A DNA stretch of 64,000 nt, taken from the NCBI GenBank assembly GCA_947495165.1, contig CANLXM010000002.1, positions 682,001 through 746,000 of the forward strand, read 5' to 3'. This stretch comes from an uncultured Cellulomonadaceae bacterium. Its GTDB lineage: Bacteria > Actinomycetota > Actinomycetes > Actinomycetales > Cellulomonadaceae. This document shows, piece after piece, positions 53,960-62,259 of this stretch. The translations under genes were made by a program, and so were the position numbers. The stretch's first letter is position 1. Every line of letters starts with the position of its first letter. The notes beneath the pieces are model-generated. The model made no database searches and had not been told where the DNA came from. It saw only the letters and a program-made list of their open reading frames with translations.

Positions 53960-55450
53960 GTGATGCTCCCCGACGGTTCACCCAACAGCGAGTCGCCTGC
54001 TTCCTTCTCCACGTTCCGCCCGGCCACGACGCCCGCCGAGGCGATCCTCCGCCTCCACACGCTCACGCGCACGCCGCCGCGCACCCGTGGAGAGAAGCGC
54101 GCACTTGTCGCTCTGAGTGATGCGCTCGAGCTCGACATCGAGATGTCCGTGACGAATGCCAGGCGCGGCAAGGCTCTCGCCGAGGCTCTCGGTGCGCCAT
54201 GGGACGTAGACGTCCACACCCAGAAGAACAAGGTCAACCTCGCTGGGCTGAACCTGCTCCTCGAGGCCGCTGCGGACGCCCGCCGGCACGGCCGGCTTAC
54301 GGCATCAGCGCGACCCTCGCCCGAGACGCTGGTCGGTTCCGAGTGGGTCCATTTCAATGCGGCGATCTCGAAGATCGAGGCCGTCACGCGCATCGCGGCC
54401 TTGACCGGAGCGCCGCGGGAGACTCTCGGCCCGGGGAGCAAAGAGCGAAAGTCCGTGCTCCTGAACCTCGCCGACCGGTTGCTGCCCGATGCGGAGCTCG
54501 ACCGCTCGAGCAAGACCCGGCTCGGCCGCGACATCGCTGCCCGGCTAGGGGTGGGGTGGACGGCGGACTGCAGCTCGACCGGCGAGACCATCTCGCTGCT
54601 CGGCCTCAACACTCTTCTTGCCGGCGCCGAGCGGCGACTTGGAGTCCTCGGCTCGTCACTCTCTCAGGGACTCGCAGCCGACCCGGCCGCCGAGGGATCG
54701 GCACTGGTCGCCGCGCTGGCCGCGGCCCTGGGCGACCGGCCCTGGGACGGCAGGCAAGCGACCACGTGGATGCGCCTGAACGGGCTGCGCGGGGCTAACG
54801 ACAACGAGTGGCAAGGGTTCTACTTCGAGAGCTTCGCCCGACTCACCCTCGATGGCTCGTTCCCACCACCGACGCAGCTCCCACGCGTCCGGTACGGATC
54901 GACGGTCTTCGACTACGCCCTCTTCCGACCGTGGGACCTCAAGGCGCACACGAGCGTCAAGCACCTGCCCGTGACCCGCATGGACAAGACCGAGTCCGCC
55001 ACAGTGGTCCTCAACGATCAGGAGGCGATCCGAGCGGCCGTGGCCGAGCAGGGCCTTGGCTTCATCGTTCTCTCGGGCGCAGCGATCATGGACGAGGACG
55101 GGCAGTTCGTCGCGTGGCAGCGCGAGCAGAAGCAGGCAGCCGGCGTCTCGACCGCCCGCTCCAACAGCGGGCGGTCCCGGGTGCGCAAGGCAGCCTTCGT
55201 CCCGATCCGCATCGAGTGCTTCTGGATCCCCAGTCTGGTCGAGCTCGACCTCGCCATCGGCACGGGGGTGATCAAGCACCACGTGCAGGGTCGGCAGGCG
55301 CCGCGCGGAGAGGCCGAGGGCGGGCTCGCACGGCGGCCGAAGTACTCGATAGATCTCAACCGAGCACGCCCGACCTTCCTCATCGCATCGCACGAGTGGG
55401 ATCGTCCCGAGGGCGCCCGCCCGTTCGTGCGACCGGGTCCGCGAGACTAG
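53960..55450 (+). CDS. candidate type II restriction endonuclease with duplicated N-terminal module
   Basis: A 496-residue protein not recognised as a named family. Two internal copies of one ~63-residue module occur at about 44-106 and 162-226 (shared pattern L-AD-L..., RLG--IA--LG--W--D, then GLN-LL). The later part has a plausible PD-(D/E)XK site: FDYALF with Asp318 and WDLKAH with Asp326/Lys328, preceded by Glu290. It precedes a cytosine methyltransferase and vsr on the same strand, which makes a restriction enzyme the best inference. TACCGT (53947-53952) 7 bases before GTG 53960 suggests a leaderless start; ATG at 53963 is possible. Base composition is less GC-rich than neighbours. Confidence 0.7.
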   Translation: MMLPDGSPNSESPASFSTFRPATTPAEAILRLHTLTRTPPRTRGEKRALVALSDALELDIEMSVTNARRGKALAEALGAPWDVDVHTQKNKVNLAGLNLLLEAAADARRHGRLTASARPSPETLVGSEWVHFNAAISKIEAVTRIAALTGAPRETLGPGSKERKSVLLNLADRLLPDAELDRSSKTRLGRDIAARLGVGWTADCSSTGETISLLGLNTLLAGAERRLGVLGSSLSQGLAADPAAEGSALVAALAAALGDRPWDGRQATTWMRLNGLRGANDNEWQGFYFESFARLTLDGSFPPPTQLPRVRYGSTVFDYALFRPWDLKAHTSVKHLPVTRMDKTESATVVLNDQEAIRAAVAEQGLGFIVLSGAAIMDEDGQFVAWQREQKQAAGVSTARSNSGRSRVRKAAFVPIRIECFWIPSLVELDLAIGTGVIKHHVQGRQAPRGEAEGGLARRPKYSIDLNRARPTFLIASHEWDRPEGARPFVRPGPRD

Positions 55451-55561
55451 CTATCCGCACCGCCCGTCAGTAGTGTCAGCACCAGCTGTTAAGCTTGCTG
55501 AACCAGCACGACGAGCCTCGTCCAGGCGTGCGCGATCCTGCCCAGCTCGACCCGGAGACCC

Positions 55562-56968
55562 ATGAACGCTACCGAGCCTTCCCGCTTCACCTACATCGAT
55601 CTCTTCGCAGGCATCGGTGGCTTCGCTGCAGCCCTGGAGTCCTTCGGTGGGAGCGGCGTCTACTCGGTCGAGATCGACAAGGACGCCGCCGCCGTCTACG
55701 AGCGCAACTGGGGGCACTCGCCGCTCGGTGACATCACCGAGGACGCCAACGACACGACGATGGCAGTCCCGCCCCACGACATCCTCGCGGCAGGATTTCC
55801 GTGCCAGCCGTTCTCGAAGTCGGGCGCCCAGCGCGGGATGGACGAGACAAGGGGCACCTTGTTCTTCAACATCATGAAGATCATCGAGGCTCACCACCCG
55901 ACGGTCGTCGTGCTCGAAAATGTCCGGAACCTCGCGGGCCCTCGCCACCGCCACGAGTGGGAGGTGATCATCGATCTCCTACGTGCGGAGGGCTACCGAG
56001 TCTCCGCCGTCCCGGCAGTCTTCTCTCCGCACCTCCTGCCACTCGAACGAGGGGGCCGGCCGCAGGTCCGCGAACGCGTGTTCATCACCGCCACGTATGA
56101 CCCTGACCACGTGATGGATCACGAGACCGTCACACCTCCGCTCGTCCACAAGGACGCTCGCGGCGAGGAAGACTGGGACCTCGCCCAGGACCTGCCGCTC
56201 GAAGAGTCTGTCGAGGACCCCCAGTACGCGCTCGGCCCCGACGAGGTCCGGTGGATCGACGCGTGGGACGAGTTCGTCCGACTCGTCTGGTCCGCCGAGA
56301 CACGGCGAGCCGGCTCACACACCGTGCCCAAGCTGCCCGGTTTCCCCATCTGGGCCGATCACTGGGTACACGAGGCCGAGCTCGAGATCCCACTCGAGAC
56401 ACCGGCGTGGAAGGCCAACTTCCTCCGCAAGAACGCTGAGTTCTACACGCGACACCAGGCGCTCCTCGACGTCTGGCGTTCCCAGCACAAGATTCACGAG
56501 TTCCCGCCCTCCCGGCGGAAGCTCGAGTGGCAGGCTCAGAGCACACCCACGCTCTGGGAGTGCGTGATGCAGCTGCGCCCGTCAGGGATCCGGGCGAAGC
56601 GCCCCACGCACCTTCCCGCCCTGGTCGCGATCACGCAGACCTCGATCATCGGCCCGCAGCGTCGGCGCCTGACCCCGACCGAGGCTGCGAGACTCCAAGG
56701 CCTGCCGAAGACCTTCGACTTCGGCACCCAGCCACCCGCGAAGTCCTACAAGCAGCTGGGTAACGGTGTCTCGGTGGGAGCGGTCTGGCACGTCCTCAAG
56801 ATGCACGTGGACCGCGACGCCAAGGTCCTCGAGACCACGGAGCCAGGACGCGCGATCCTCAAGGCAGTCCGCGACGACGCACCCAAGTCTCCCGACGAGG
56901 TGCTGGAGCAGGTCGTCGCGCGGGGGCAGCAACGGTTCGCCGACGCGAAGGTCTCCAGCGAGGGTTGA
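55562..56968 (+). CDS. DNA (cytosine-5-)-methyltransferase
   Basis: A 468-residue C5-methyltransferase that methylates cytosine in a specific DNA site. Motif I DLFAGIGGF (residues 13-21), motif IV GFPCQPFS with the nucleophile Cys near 81, motif VI VVLENVRNL near 117, motif VIII QVRERVFI near 167, motif IX RRLTPTEAARLQGLP near 375 and motif X QLGNGVSV near 398. The target-recognition region (about 190-365) is long and unusual. It should protect DNA from the nuclease encoded upstream. Recognition site not predictable. It ends in a TGATG overlap with vsr. Confidence 0.95.
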   Translation: MNATEPSRFTYIDLFAGIGGFAAALESFGGSGVYSVEIDKDAAAVYERNWGHSPLGDITEDANDTTMAVPPHDILAAGFPCQPFSKSGAQRGMDETRGTLFFNIMKIIEAHHPTVVVLENVRNLAGPRHRHEWEVIIDLLRAEGYRVSAVPAVFSPHLLPLERGGRPQVRERVFITATYDPDHVMDHETVTPPLVHKDARGEEDWDLAQDLPLEESVEDPQYALGPDEVRWIDAWDEFVRLVWSAETRRAGSHTVPKLPGFPIWADHWVHEAELEIPLETPAWKANFLRKNAEFYTRHQALLDVWRSQHKIHEFPPSRRKLEWQAQSTPTLWECVMQLRPSGIRAKRPTHLPALVAITQTSIIGPQRRRLTPTEAARLQGLPKTFDFGTQPPAKSYKQLGNGVSVGAVWHVLKMHVDRDAKVLETTEPGRAILKAVRDDAPKSPDEVLEQVVARGQQRFADAKVSSEG

Positions 56969-57426
56969 TGTTGGGCGCACCTGTCCCACAGCATGTCCCG
57001 GCGCACCCCGGATCATCCTCCCAGGCGGTATCGGCTCGGATGGCGGGCGCTCGCCGTCGGGACACCGCCCCCGAGCTCACCCTCCGGCGCGAGCTCCATG
57101 CGCGGGGGCTCCGCTACCGCGTTGCCTTCCCGGTTCCGGGTCAGCGCCGCCGCACGATAGACGTCGCATTCACACGCCTGCGAGTCGCAGTATTCGTCGA
57201 CGGTTGCTTCTGGCACGGCTGCCCCGAGCACGGCACGTCGCCGCGAGCCAACTCCGAGTGGTGGCGCCAAAAGTTGGCCGCGAACGCAGCCCGCGATCTC
57301 GACACGGACCGCGTTCTCTCTGAGGCGGGCTGGATCGTGGTCCGCATCTGGGAGCACGAGACGGCGGTGACTGCGGCCGACCTCGTGGTCGACGCACTCA
57401 GTCGTCGTCGCCCACGCGTGGGCTAG
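56968..57426 (+). CDS. vsr: very short patch repair endonuclease
   Basis: A 152-residue Vsr. DTAPELTLRRELHARGLRYR is the conserved N terminus, and AVFVDGCFWHGCPEH (near residue 75) holds the catalytic Asp and zinc-binding Cys/His; WWRQKLAANAARD and VVRIWEHE follow. Vsr nicks DNA 5' of T in T:G mismatches that arise by deamination of 5-methylcytosine, so it travels with C5-methyltransferases. Start ATG 56968 overlaps the methyltransferase stop. Its last 29 bases overlap the convergent HAAS gene. Confidence 0.94.
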   Translation: MLGAPVPQHVPAHPGSSSQAVSARMAGARRRDTAPELTLRRELHARGLRYRVAFPVPGQRRRTIDVAFTRLRVAVFVDGCFWHGCPEHGTSPRANSEWWRQKLAANAARDLDTDRVLSEAGWIVVRIWEHETAVTAADLVVDALSRRRPRVG

Positions 57427-58621
57427 TCGGCGAGGACTCCCCCGAGGACGGTTCGGTGTCGGACGACTCCGAACCGAGGGGCTCACCGCTCGGCTCCACC
57501 TCCAACGGTGAATCGTGCGGAGTCTCGCCGTCGTCAGGTGCGAGCGGGACGAGGCGCGCGATCGTCGGCGCCTGCGGGCTCGCGTCGACGCCGTCGGGCA
57601 GCGTCCACTCCCCTGCGTCCTCGTCCCACTCCGCCGTCTCGATGTCCCAGAATCCGAGCGGGTAGGCGTTCCAGACCTCGCGGCCGTTGACGTCGGTGCG
57701 CGGCTCCCAGAAGTGCGTGATCCTGTCGCCATCGGGGCTGTCCAGAGTGCCGTCGGGGGCGAGCAGCACGGGTCGTCCGGACTGGTCGACGACCTGGGCG
57801 CCATCGATCAGCTCGCCGTCCGGGCCGTAGACGAAGAGGTTGGTCGCACGTTCGCCGCCGACGTAGACAGCCTCGGCTTCGCTGCCAGCGGCGTCGGCCG
57901 GCGCACTCTCGTCGGAGGAGTCAAGGGGGGAGAAGTACGCGATCTGGTTGGCAGCGTCCTGTGCCATCGCCACGTAGGGAACGAAGTAGACCGCCGCGAC
58001 GACGTTGGCAACAACCGCGGCACGGCGCCATCCCCTTCCCAGTCGCAAGGCGCCGCGCCCAACCTGCACGCTCAGGAACGCCAGGACGACCATGACCAGC
58101 ACGACCCACGGGTCGCTCTCGGGGATGAACCGGATCTCGTAGACAGTGAACATCCCGCCGATGAAGCCGCCCAGAACCCATGCTCGCGCTACCCACCAAA
58201 CCGGAGCGATCGATCGACCGAAGCCGACGAGGAAGGCACCCTGCGAGGTCGTGGCGAAGCGGGCGATCTGCGCCCGGAGCGGCGCGACCAGTTCGTGCGC
58301 CGCCGCACGGACGCGGACGCGCCAGGGAGCCCTCCCGGCACGCTCGGTCGGACCCGCAGCAGGGAACCCAGCCGCCGACCGCAGCTCCGCCGCGTACTCC
58401 TCGGGGGCCCCAAACCGTGCGGTCAGCTCGTCACCCTCCGCCGCAGCCACCTCGGAATGGCCCGCCCGCTCCGGCGCCGCGTCCGCGAGCGCCTCGGCCA
58501 GATCCGCCTCGAGCCCGTCGGTGAGGTCTTCGACCACGTCGGGCTCGAGGTCGGCCAGGTGCGCCCGAACCTGGGTCGCGTAGGCAGCGATGTGCTCGCT
58601 CAGCACCGGCGTCGTCATCAT
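57398..58621 (-). CDS. HAAS-type membrane protein paired with PadR
   Basis: A 407-residue protein. The N-terminal ~85 residues (YATQVRAHLADLEPDVVEDLTDGLEADLAEAL, split at LEPD) look like a HAAS signalling domain. About three membrane helices follow at roughly 138-160, 165-186 and 198-222, then a ~180-residue acidic, Ser/Pro/Glu-rich outer or cytoplasmic tail. HAAS proteins are typically co-encoded with PadR regulators and sense membrane state, as here (4-base overlap). Molecular role unknown. Its 3' end overlaps vsr by 29 bases on the opposite strand. Confidence 0.8.
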   Translation of the reverse strand: MMTTPVLSEHIAAYATQVRAHLADLEPDVVEDLTDGLEADLAEALADAAPERAGHSEVAAAEGDELTARFGAPEEYAAELRSAAGFPAAGPTERAGRAPWRVRVRAAAHELVAPLRAQIARFATTSQGAFLVGFGRSIAPVWWVARAWVLGGFIGGMFTVYEIRFIPESDPWVVLVMVVLAFLSVQVGRGALRLGRGWRRAAVVANVVAAVYFVPYVAMAQDAANQIAYFSPLDSSDESAPADAAGSEAEAVYVGGERATNLFVYGPDGELIDGAQVVDQSGRPVLLAPDGTLDSPDGDRITHFWEPRTDVNGREVWNAYPLGFWDIETAEWDEDAGEWTLPDGVDASPQAPTIARLVPLAPDDGETPHDSPLEVEPSGEPLGSESSDTEPSSGESSPTSPRVGDDD

Positions 58622-58947
58622 GCCGCTCCTTCAGTCGTCAGGAGTGCGCTCATCGCCGAAGCGAACTCGCGCCACTCACCACGCTGGCTCTCCAGGAGAG
58701 CCCGCCCCTGCTTGTTGATGCCGTAGTACTTGCGGTGCGGCCCTTCGTCGGACGGCACGACATAGCTCGTCAGCGCCCCGGCCGCGTACAGGCGCCGGAG
58801 CGTCCCATACACGGACGCGTCGCCGACGGCGTCGAGCCCCGCCGCGCGCAGCCGCCGCACGACGTCGTAGCCGTAGCCATCCGCCTCCGCGAGGACGGCC
58901 AGGACCGCGGCGTCCAGGACGCCCTTCAACAGCTGTGTCGTATCCAT
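58618..58947 (-). CDS. PadR family transcriptional regulator
   Basis: A 109-residue winged helix repressor: LLKGVLDAAVLAVLAEADGYGYDVVRRL (split at Leu-Ala), DASVYGTLRRLYAAGALTSYV, then RKYYGINKQGRALLE. Small subtype PadR proteins usually control the membrane gene cotranscribed with them; here the HAAS protein starts inside its stop codon. GGAGG 5 bases before the ATG confirms the start. Three direct repeats upstream (59016-59057) may be its operators. Confidence 0.93.
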   Translation of the reverse strand: MDTTQLLKGVLDAAVLAVLAEADGYGYDVVRRLRAAGLDAVGDASVYGTLRRLYAAGALTSYVVPSDEGPHRKYYGINKQGRALLESQRGEWREFASAMSALLTTEGAA

Positions 58948-59015
58948 CGGACCTCCGCTCGTCGCGCTGACCCGTGATCCCCCTGCGGCCACGGGCCAGC
59001 GCTTGTGCGTCACAC

Positions 59016-59057
59016 GGTACTACGGAATACGCACTACCGGTCACACCGCGCTACCGG
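59016..59057. promoter_or_regulatory. three direct repeats upstream of padR
   Basis: GGTACTACGG (59016), GCACTACCGG (59031) and GCGCTACCGG (59048) are versions of one decamer, spaced 15 and 17 bases. They lie 69-110 bases before the padR start, a likely control region. Regulator unknown; PadR autoregulation is inferred. Confidence 0.45.
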
Positions 59058-59077
59058 CACGCCGCTGGTCCGCCGCA

Positions 59078-59120
59078 ATTCTGCACAGAACGACAACACA
59101 CGTGTCGATACGCGCAGAAT
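59078..59120. terminator. interrupted hairpin between acetyltransferase gene and padR
   Basis: Outer arms ATTCTGC/GCAGAAT and inner arms CGACA/TGTCG are separated by symmetric 6-base internal loops. It begins 37 bases past the acetyltransferase stop and probably acts as its terminator. Confidence 0.5.
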
Positions 59121-59156
59121 CGTCCGGTGCCGCGACCGAGAGAGCCGGCCCGGACG

Positions 59157-59741
59157 TCAGCCCGCGTCCCCCAGCCGCGCGAGCAGCCCGTCCCGGACCG
59201 CCGGCCACTCGGCCGCGAGGATCGAGAAGTAGACGGTGTCCTGCCGGGTGCCGTCCGCCGACACCCGGTGGTCGCGCAGCGTGCCCTCGTACCGGGCGCC
59301 GAGCTTCCGCATCGCCGCGAGCGACCGCGCGTTGCGGGCGTCCCCGCGCAGGGCCACGCGCGCCAGGCTCCAGTCCTCGAACGCGTGCGTCAGCAGCAGC
59401 AGCTTGGCCGCGGGGTTCACGTGCGTCCCCCACACCACCCGGCCGTAGAAGGTGTTGCCGATCTCGCAGCGCCCTATGGCGTGCGCGACGTCGTAGTACG
59501 TCGTGACGCCGACGACGGGCGAACCGTCCGCGCGTTCGTCCCGCACCGCGAACGCCACCATCGCGGGCGTCGCCACGAGCCGCTCGACGTGCGCGGCCAT
59601 CGCGTCCTCGTCGTCGGGGAGCGGCGACGTCATGCCGCGCCACATCTCGGCGTCGACGAGCGTAGCGAGCGCAGCAGCATGCCCGACGCCGAGGGGTTCG
59701 AGCCGGACGCCGTAGCCGGTCAGGACGAGGTCGTGTTCCAC
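59157..59741 (-). CDS. GNAT family N-acetyltransferase (RimJ/RimL type)
   Basis: A 194-residue GNAT protein starting MEHDLVLTGYGVRLEPL. Acetyl-CoA-binding features are WGTHVNPAAKLLLLTHAFEDW and ARNARSLAAMRKLGARYEGTLRDHR. RimJ/RimL-like enzymes acetylate protein N termini or small amines; substrate unknown. GTG start with TAGTCT (59749-59754) 7 bases upstream, leaderless. It is paralogous to the next gene upstream. Confidence 0.9.
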   Translation of the reverse strand: MEHDLVLTGYGVRLEPLGVGHAAALATLVDAEMWRGMTSPLPDDEDAMAAHVERLVATPAMVAFAVRDERADGSPVVGVTTYYDVAHAIGRCEIGNTFYGRVVWGTHVNPAAKLLLLTHAFEDWSLARVALRGDARNARSLAAMRKLGARYEGTLRDHRVSADGTRQDTVYFSILAAEWPAVRDGLLARLGDAG

Positions 59742-59759
59742 GCGAGCGAGACTAGCCAG

Positions 59760-60497
59760 TCATCGCCGCCGGCGCCGCGCCCGTCGCTGCCGCCGCACCG
59801 CGGCCCGCGGCGGGACGGGCGAAGGCGCGTGCTGCAGCAGCGCGTCCGCCACCTCCTCCACGACCTCGGCGGTCACGCTCGCCCCGACCGACGCGAGCGG
59901 CGGCATGCTGGCCTCGATCGAGCGCAGCGGGTCGAGGCGGTTCAGGAGCCGCTCGCGGATCTCCGGCCACTCCGGCTCGAGGATCGAGAACGACACCGAG
60001 TCGACGCGCGTGCCGTCGCGGTCGTCGCGGTAGCCGCGCAGCAGGCCCTCGCGCGTCGCGCCGAGCCGCTCGATCGCGCCCAGCGACCGGGTGTTGCGCG
60101 CGTCGGCGCGCAGCGCGACGCGGTACACCCCGAGTCCCTCGAACGCGTGCTGCAGGAGCAGGAACTTCGACGCCGGGTTGATCACGCGGCCCCACACGGC
60201 GCGGTCGTAGAACGTGCGGCCGATCTCGACCCGGCGCGCCTCGGGATGGTGGTCCACGAGCGCCGTGCTCCCGCGCACCTGACCGTCGACCAAGTCGACG
60301 ACGGCGAACGGCAGGCACCCCGGCAGCGCGAGGGCGTCCTCGATGTAGTTCATCATCCCCACCTCACCCACGGGCAGGGGCGCGCTCATGCCCGCCCACA
60401 GGTCGGCGTCGACCATGCGGGCGAGGTCGCTGACGTGCTGCTGCGCCAGCGGCTCGAGGCGAAATCCGTGCGCCTCGAGGACGAGATCGTGCTCCAC
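59760..60497 (-). CDS. GNAT family N-acetyltransferase with C-terminal extension
   Basis: A 245-residue paralogue of the adjacent gene: MEHDLVLEAHGFRLEPL aligns directly with the neighbour, as do WGRVINPASKFLLLQHAFEG and ARNTRSLGAIERLGATREGLLRGYR. About 50 extra residues follow the GNAT fold, ending in an Arg-rich tail (RRQRRARRRR) that might bind nucleic acid or ribosomes. GTG start at 60497, chosen by alignment with the paralogue; no strong ribosome site. Substrate unknown. Confidence 0.88.
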   Translation of the reverse strand: MEHDLVLEAHGFRLEPLAQQHVSDLARMVDADLWAGMSAPLPVGEVGMMNYIEDALALPGCLPFAVVDLVDGQVRGSTALVDHHPEARRVEIGRTFYDRAVWGRVINPASKFLLLQHAFEGLGVYRVALRADARNTRSLGAIERLGATREGLLRGYRDDRDGTRVDSVSFSILEPEWPEIRERLLNRLDPLRSIEASMPPLASVGASVTAEVVEEVADALLQHAPSPVPPRAAVRRQRRARRRRR

Positions 60498-60620
60498 GCG
60501 GAAATCAGAGCACGACGCCGGCACCCCCGACAACGGCTCCGCGGCGTGTCGTGGGAGACACTCCGCGCTGGTCACCCAGTGTTTTCGCGCCCGTTCCCGA
60601 CCGTTCGGACCGCACCGGGA

Positions 60621-62015
60621 TCACGCCCCAGGAGCGCACCCGCCAGCCACGGCCGCGTTCGCCACGGCCGCCGTCGCGACGAGCCCCGACAGCCCCGACA
60701 CGTCGGGCACCGGGCGGGGGTCGTCGGCGACCACCCAGCACCCGTCCACGACGACGTAGCTCGCCCCCGGCCCGTCGGTCAGGTACGCCGCGAGCGCCCC
60801 GACGAGCCGGTCGACGTGCTCGCTGCCCGAGCCCAGCCCGACGCTCGCGCGGATCGCACCGGTGCCGTGGCCGAGCCGCGCGAGCAGCGGGTGCGCGCAG
60901 AACTTGCCGTCCCGCACGCCGATCCCGTGCTCCGCGGCGAGGTAGGCGGCCACGAGGCCCGGGTCGTGCCCCGGCACCGCGAACGCGACCACGCCGACGC
61001 GGTCGGTCGAGTCCGCCCAGACCCGCAGCACCTCGACGCCGTCGATGCCCGAGAGCCCGGACTCGAGCCGGTCGCGCAGCGCGTCCTCGTGGGCGTGCGC
61101 CGCCGCCGCGTCGAGGTCCGCGAGCGCGTCACAGGCCGCCGCGAGCGCGACCGCGCCGATCACGTTGGGCGACCCTGCCTCGTGGCGCGCGGGCGACGGA
61201 GCCCAGGTCACGTCGTCGGCGGACACGGACCGGACCGCGCCGCCGCCGGCGAGGTAGGCGGGCGCGGCGTCGAGCCAGTCCCGCCGCCCGACCAGCACGC
61301 CAGCACCGTACGGCGCGTACGTCTTGTGCCCGGAGAAGGCGAGGTAGTCGATGCCCGCCGCGGCGACGTCGACCCGGCGGTGCGGGACGAGCTGCGCGCC
61401 ATCGACGGCGACCCGCGCACCGGCCTCGTGGGCCAGGGCGACGACGTCGGCCAGCGGCAGGGCCTCGCCCGTCACGTTCGAGGCGCCCGTGCACGCGAGC
61501 AGCGCATACGGCTCGCGCGCGAGCTCGGCACCCAGCAGCGCGAGCGTCTCGGTGATCGTCGGCGCACCAGTCACGACCGTCGCGCCGCCGCTCGCCCGGT
61601 GCCACGGCAGCAGGTTCGCGTGGTGCTCGATGTCGAGCACGAGGACCTTGCCGGGCACCGCGCCCGCGAGGAGGTTGAGCGAGTCGGTCGTGTTGCGGGT
61701 GAAGATCGTGACGTCGTCGGCCCGCGCGCCCACCAGGGTGGCGACGGACCGGCGTGAGGCCTCGTAAAGCGCGGTCGAGACCTGCGAGAGGTACCCGGCG
61801 CCGCGGTGCACGCTCGCGTACAGCGGCAGCACCTGAGCGACGCGCTCGGCGACCACCGCGAGCGCGGGGGCCGACGCCGCGACGTCGAGGTTCGCGTACG
61901 GCACCGTGCGTCCGTCGACGAGAGGCACGAGCGTGTCCGCACCGATCACCTCGAGCAGCGGGGCGACGGGCGATGCGTCGGTACAGGCGGGGCGGGACAG
62001 GGTGTCGGGGCACAT
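60621..62015 (-). CDS. class V aminotransferase, SufS/cysteine desulfurase-like
   Basis: A 464-residue PLP enzyme. The PLP Lys (near 231) is in FSGHKTYAPYGAG; VFTRNTTDSLNLL-like IFTRNTTDSLNLLAG and DIEHHANLLPWH are desulfurase marks. A Cys near 373 in RDGKFCAHP matches the RxGxxCAxP loop that carries the persulfide in SufS. It may release sulfur from cysteine. A SAM-IV riboswitch lies in its leader, so its expression should fall when S-adenosylmethionine is plentiful. No suf scaffold genes are adjacent. The C terminus (~45 residues, Gly/Ala/Val-rich) is an extension. Confidence 0.9.
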   Translation of the reverse strand: MCPDTLSRPACTDASPVAPLLEVIGADTLVPLVDGRTVPYANLDVAASAPALAVVAERVAQVLPLYASVHRGAGYLSQVSTALYEASRRSVATLVGARADDVTIFTRNTTDSLNLLAGAVPGKVLVLDIEHHANLLPWHRASGGATVVTGAPTITETLALLGAELAREPYALLACTGASNVTGEALPLADVVALAHEAGARVAVDGAQLVPHRRVDVAAAGIDYLAFSGHKTYAPYGAGVLVGRRDWLDAAPAYLAGGGAVRSVSADDVTWAPSPARHEAGSPNVIGAVALAAACDALADLDAAAAHAHEDALRDRLESGLSGIDGVEVLRVWADSTDRVGVVAFAVPGHDPGLVAAYLAAEHGIGVRDGKFCAHPLLARLGHGTGAIRASVGLGSGSEHVDRLVGALAAYLTDGPGASYVVVDGCWVVADDPRPVPDVSGLSGLVATAAVANAAVAGGCAPGA

Positions 62016-62029
62016 GAGGGGCTCCTCTC

Positions 62030-62141
62030 GGCGCTTGCCCGACGCCGGACGACGGCGGGCCTGGTCCTCACCCGGGGCACCCCACCGCGGAAGGAGGGTT
62101 GCCGGCCAGCAAGCCGGGGCTACGCGCTGGCACTCGTGACC
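62030..62141 (-). promoter_or_regulatory. SAM-IV riboswitch
   Basis: In the minus-strand RNA the conserved core of the actinobacterial SAM-IV aptamer is present in order: GGTCACGAGTGCCAGCG, AGCCCCGGCTTGCTGGCCGG, CAACCCTCC, CGCGGTGGGGTGCCCCGG, GTGAGGACCAGG, a hairpin CCGCCG-TCGTC-CGGCG, and the pseudoknot tail GGGCAAGCGCCG. It ends 14 bases before the ATG of the PLP enzyme and overlaps its expected ribosome-site region, so control of translation is likely. It binds S-adenosylmethionine in known cases. Confidence 0.92.
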
Positions 62142-62149
62142 GTGCCCCT

Positions 62150-62178
62150 AGAGTCATCGGCCTCTACCCGTCCGTCAA
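62150..62178 (-). promoter_or_regulatory. promoter of the SAM-IV-controlled gene
   Basis: TTGACG (62173-62178) and GACTCT (62150-62155) on the minus strand are separated by 17 bases, a housekeeping-type promoter. Transcription would begin just before the aptamer. Confidence 0.6.
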
Positions 62179-62213
62179 GGGTTGGGACGACCGTCTCACC
62201 GATTGGGAACTCC

Positions 62214-62238
62214 GGGCTCCGACGACGACGTCGGGCCC
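62214..62238 (+). promoter_or_regulatory. hairpin in the rhodanese-metZ leader
   Basis: GGGC-T-CCGAC pairs with GTCGG-GCCC around a six-base loop with one bulged T. It lies just before the GGAG ribosome site of the rhodanese gene. It may be an attenuator or an incidental stem; no aptamer core is recognised on this strand. Confidence 0.35.
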
Positions 62239-62259
62239 CCTTGCCCGGAGGATGGCCGC

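Noticed and set aside
51388..54612. N-terminal extension of the GH31 protein by about 258 residues
   Set aside because: The extension overlaps the candidate restriction gene on the other strand and has no homology features; GTG 53838 has a strong ribosome site.
62214..62259. Second SAM riboswitch for the rhodanese-metZ unit
   Set aside because: Only a simple bulged hairpin is visible on the plus strand; none of the SAM aptamer core sequences are present in this orientation.
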